DNA of 5,446 nucleotides, from contig JAIDKP010000408.1 of the NCBI GenBank assembly GCA_029051445.1, positions 1 to 5,446 of the forward strand, given 5' to 3'. The notes under the pieces were generated by a model that was not told the origin of the DNA, made no database searches, and saw only the letters and a list, made by a program, of their open reading frames with translations. Positions 4,967 through 5,446 of the stretch are shown here, piece after piece. Source of the stretch: Muribaculaceae bacterium (GTDB lineage Bacteria; Bacteroidota; Bacteroidia; Bacteroidales; Muribaculaceae). How positions within the stretch are numbered: the first letter of the stretch is position 1; every line of letters begins with the position of its first letter. Position numbers and translations under genes: made by a program.

Positions 4967-5446
4967 ATGATTATCGACGCTTATTTGACCTACATACGGT
5001 GTGAACTGAATCTTTCAGCTTCCACCGTTTTGTGTTATGAAAAGGCCGTTAGAGACTGGGCACAATTTGCATCTGATGGAGACATCGACCGATTCGACCC
5101 TACCGACATTACCGTGTCAGACCTGCGACTATGGATCTCATCACTTGCTTCAAAAGGAGCGTCACCGAGAACACTGCGACTGAAAAGCCAGGCATTGCGG
5201 AGCTTCTACAGATACCTCGCACGACGTCACAACGCCACGTCAAACCCGGCGGCGGAACTACATCTGGCCAGACTCGACAAACCGCTCCCTGCATTTGTCA
5301 GACGCAACGAGATACACTCACTGACAGAAGCCTGCACTGAAAAAAAACAGACTGACTTCATAACACAAAGAGACAGCCTCATCATTTCACTTCTATACCA
5401 GACTGGAATCCGAGTTTCGGAACTCGTCGGACTTTCCGACGCAGCC
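4967..5446 (+). CDS. XerC/XerD-type tyrosine recombinase, 5' part only
   Basis: Site-specific recombinase of the tyrosine family, probably involved in chromosome-dimer resolution or a related chromosomal role. Only the first 160 codons are present; the frame stays open to the window edge. Residues 1-84 form the N-terminal SAM-like core-binding domain (MIIDAYLTYIRCELNLSAST, then a helix with SPRTLRLKSQALRSFYRYL at 66-84). NPAAEL (93-98), a KPLPAF linker (105-110) and the start of the catalytic domain follow. TGIRVSELVGL (146-156) carries the first catalytic Arg (Arg149). The Lys, HxxR, His/Trp and Tyr residues lie beyond the edge. The ATG at 4967 fits the usual Xer N-terminus; the frame is the same as rpsU and stays open back to the rpsU stop, but no other ATG exists there. 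In Bacteroidales this gene after rpsU is a standing chromosomal neighbour, usually followed by hpf, so it is not evidence of a mobile element. Whether it is the XerC or XerD partner cannot be decided here. Confidence 0.92.
   Translation, partial: MIIDAYLTYIRCELNLSASTVLCYEKAVRDWAQFASDGDIDRFDPTDITVSDLRLWISSLASKGASPRTLRLKSQALRSFYRYLARRHNATSNPAAELHLARLDKPLPAFVRRNEIHSLTEACTEKKQTDFITQRDSLIISLLYQTGIRVSELVGLSDAA

Noticed and set aside
4967..5446. Tyrosine recombinase beside tRNA genes as a sign of an integrated element
   Set aside because: No direct repeats or attachment-site copies are seen, and the recombinase follows rpsU as in ordinary Bacteroidales chromosomes.
1..5446. CRISPR array, insertion sequence or replication origin
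   Set aside because: No regularly spaced repeats, transposase motifs with terminal inverted repeats, or iteron clusters are visible.

Overview
The window looks like the chromosome of a Bacteroidales gut commensal, and a Muribaculaceae-type (S24-7) genome is my best guess. The reasons are: promoters of the Bacteroidota type (-33 TTTG and -7 TAnnTTTG), almost no Shine-Dalgarno sequences ahead of the genes, two Bacteroidota-style lipoproteins, a 63-residue bS21 of the Bacteroides type, and the rpsU-xer gene order that in Bacteroidales normally precedes the hpf/tuf/secE-nusG/ribosomal-protein cluster. The family-level call is from memory of related genomes and not from a search.

Left part (1-4066), all on the minus strand. 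In transcription order this holds a lipoprotein nitroreductase (4066-3425), FabD malonyl-CoA:ACP transacylase (3346-2468), a clostripain-like C11 cysteine protease lipoprotein (2424-1183) and an MscS-family mechanosensitive channel (1124-117). A strong intrinsic terminator lies at 76-43. fabD has its own -7 element just upstream. Only 43 bp separate fabD from the protease, and I see no good promoter there, so those two may be co-transcribed. Gaps in this block are 43-78 bp, and no shared pathway links the four products.

Middle (4067-4699) has no protein gene. It carries tRNA-Leu(CAA), which encodes its CCA end, and tRNA-Pro(CGG), which does not. Both are on the minus strand and are followed by a hairpin terminator. 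tRNA-Leu has a clear Bacteroidota promoter. Back to back with it, pointing right, is an even better promoter for rpsU, so 4496-4699 is a compact divergent control region for translation genes.

Right part (4700-5446), plus strand. rpsU (bS21) is followed 75 bp later, in the same reading frame, by the first 160 codons of a XerC/XerD-type tyrosine recombinase that runs off the window. The gap between them can form mutually exclusive RNA hairpins, and the rpsU leader has a GC-rich hairpin and an A10 tract but no Shine-Dalgarno.

I did not find a new multi-gene system. The window is mostly core and housekeeping DNA. The points most worth a second look are the rpsU leader, the alternative hairpins between rpsU and xer, a flavin-dependent nitroreductase apparently sent out of the cytoplasm as a lipoprotein, and the probable surface location of the C11 protease.
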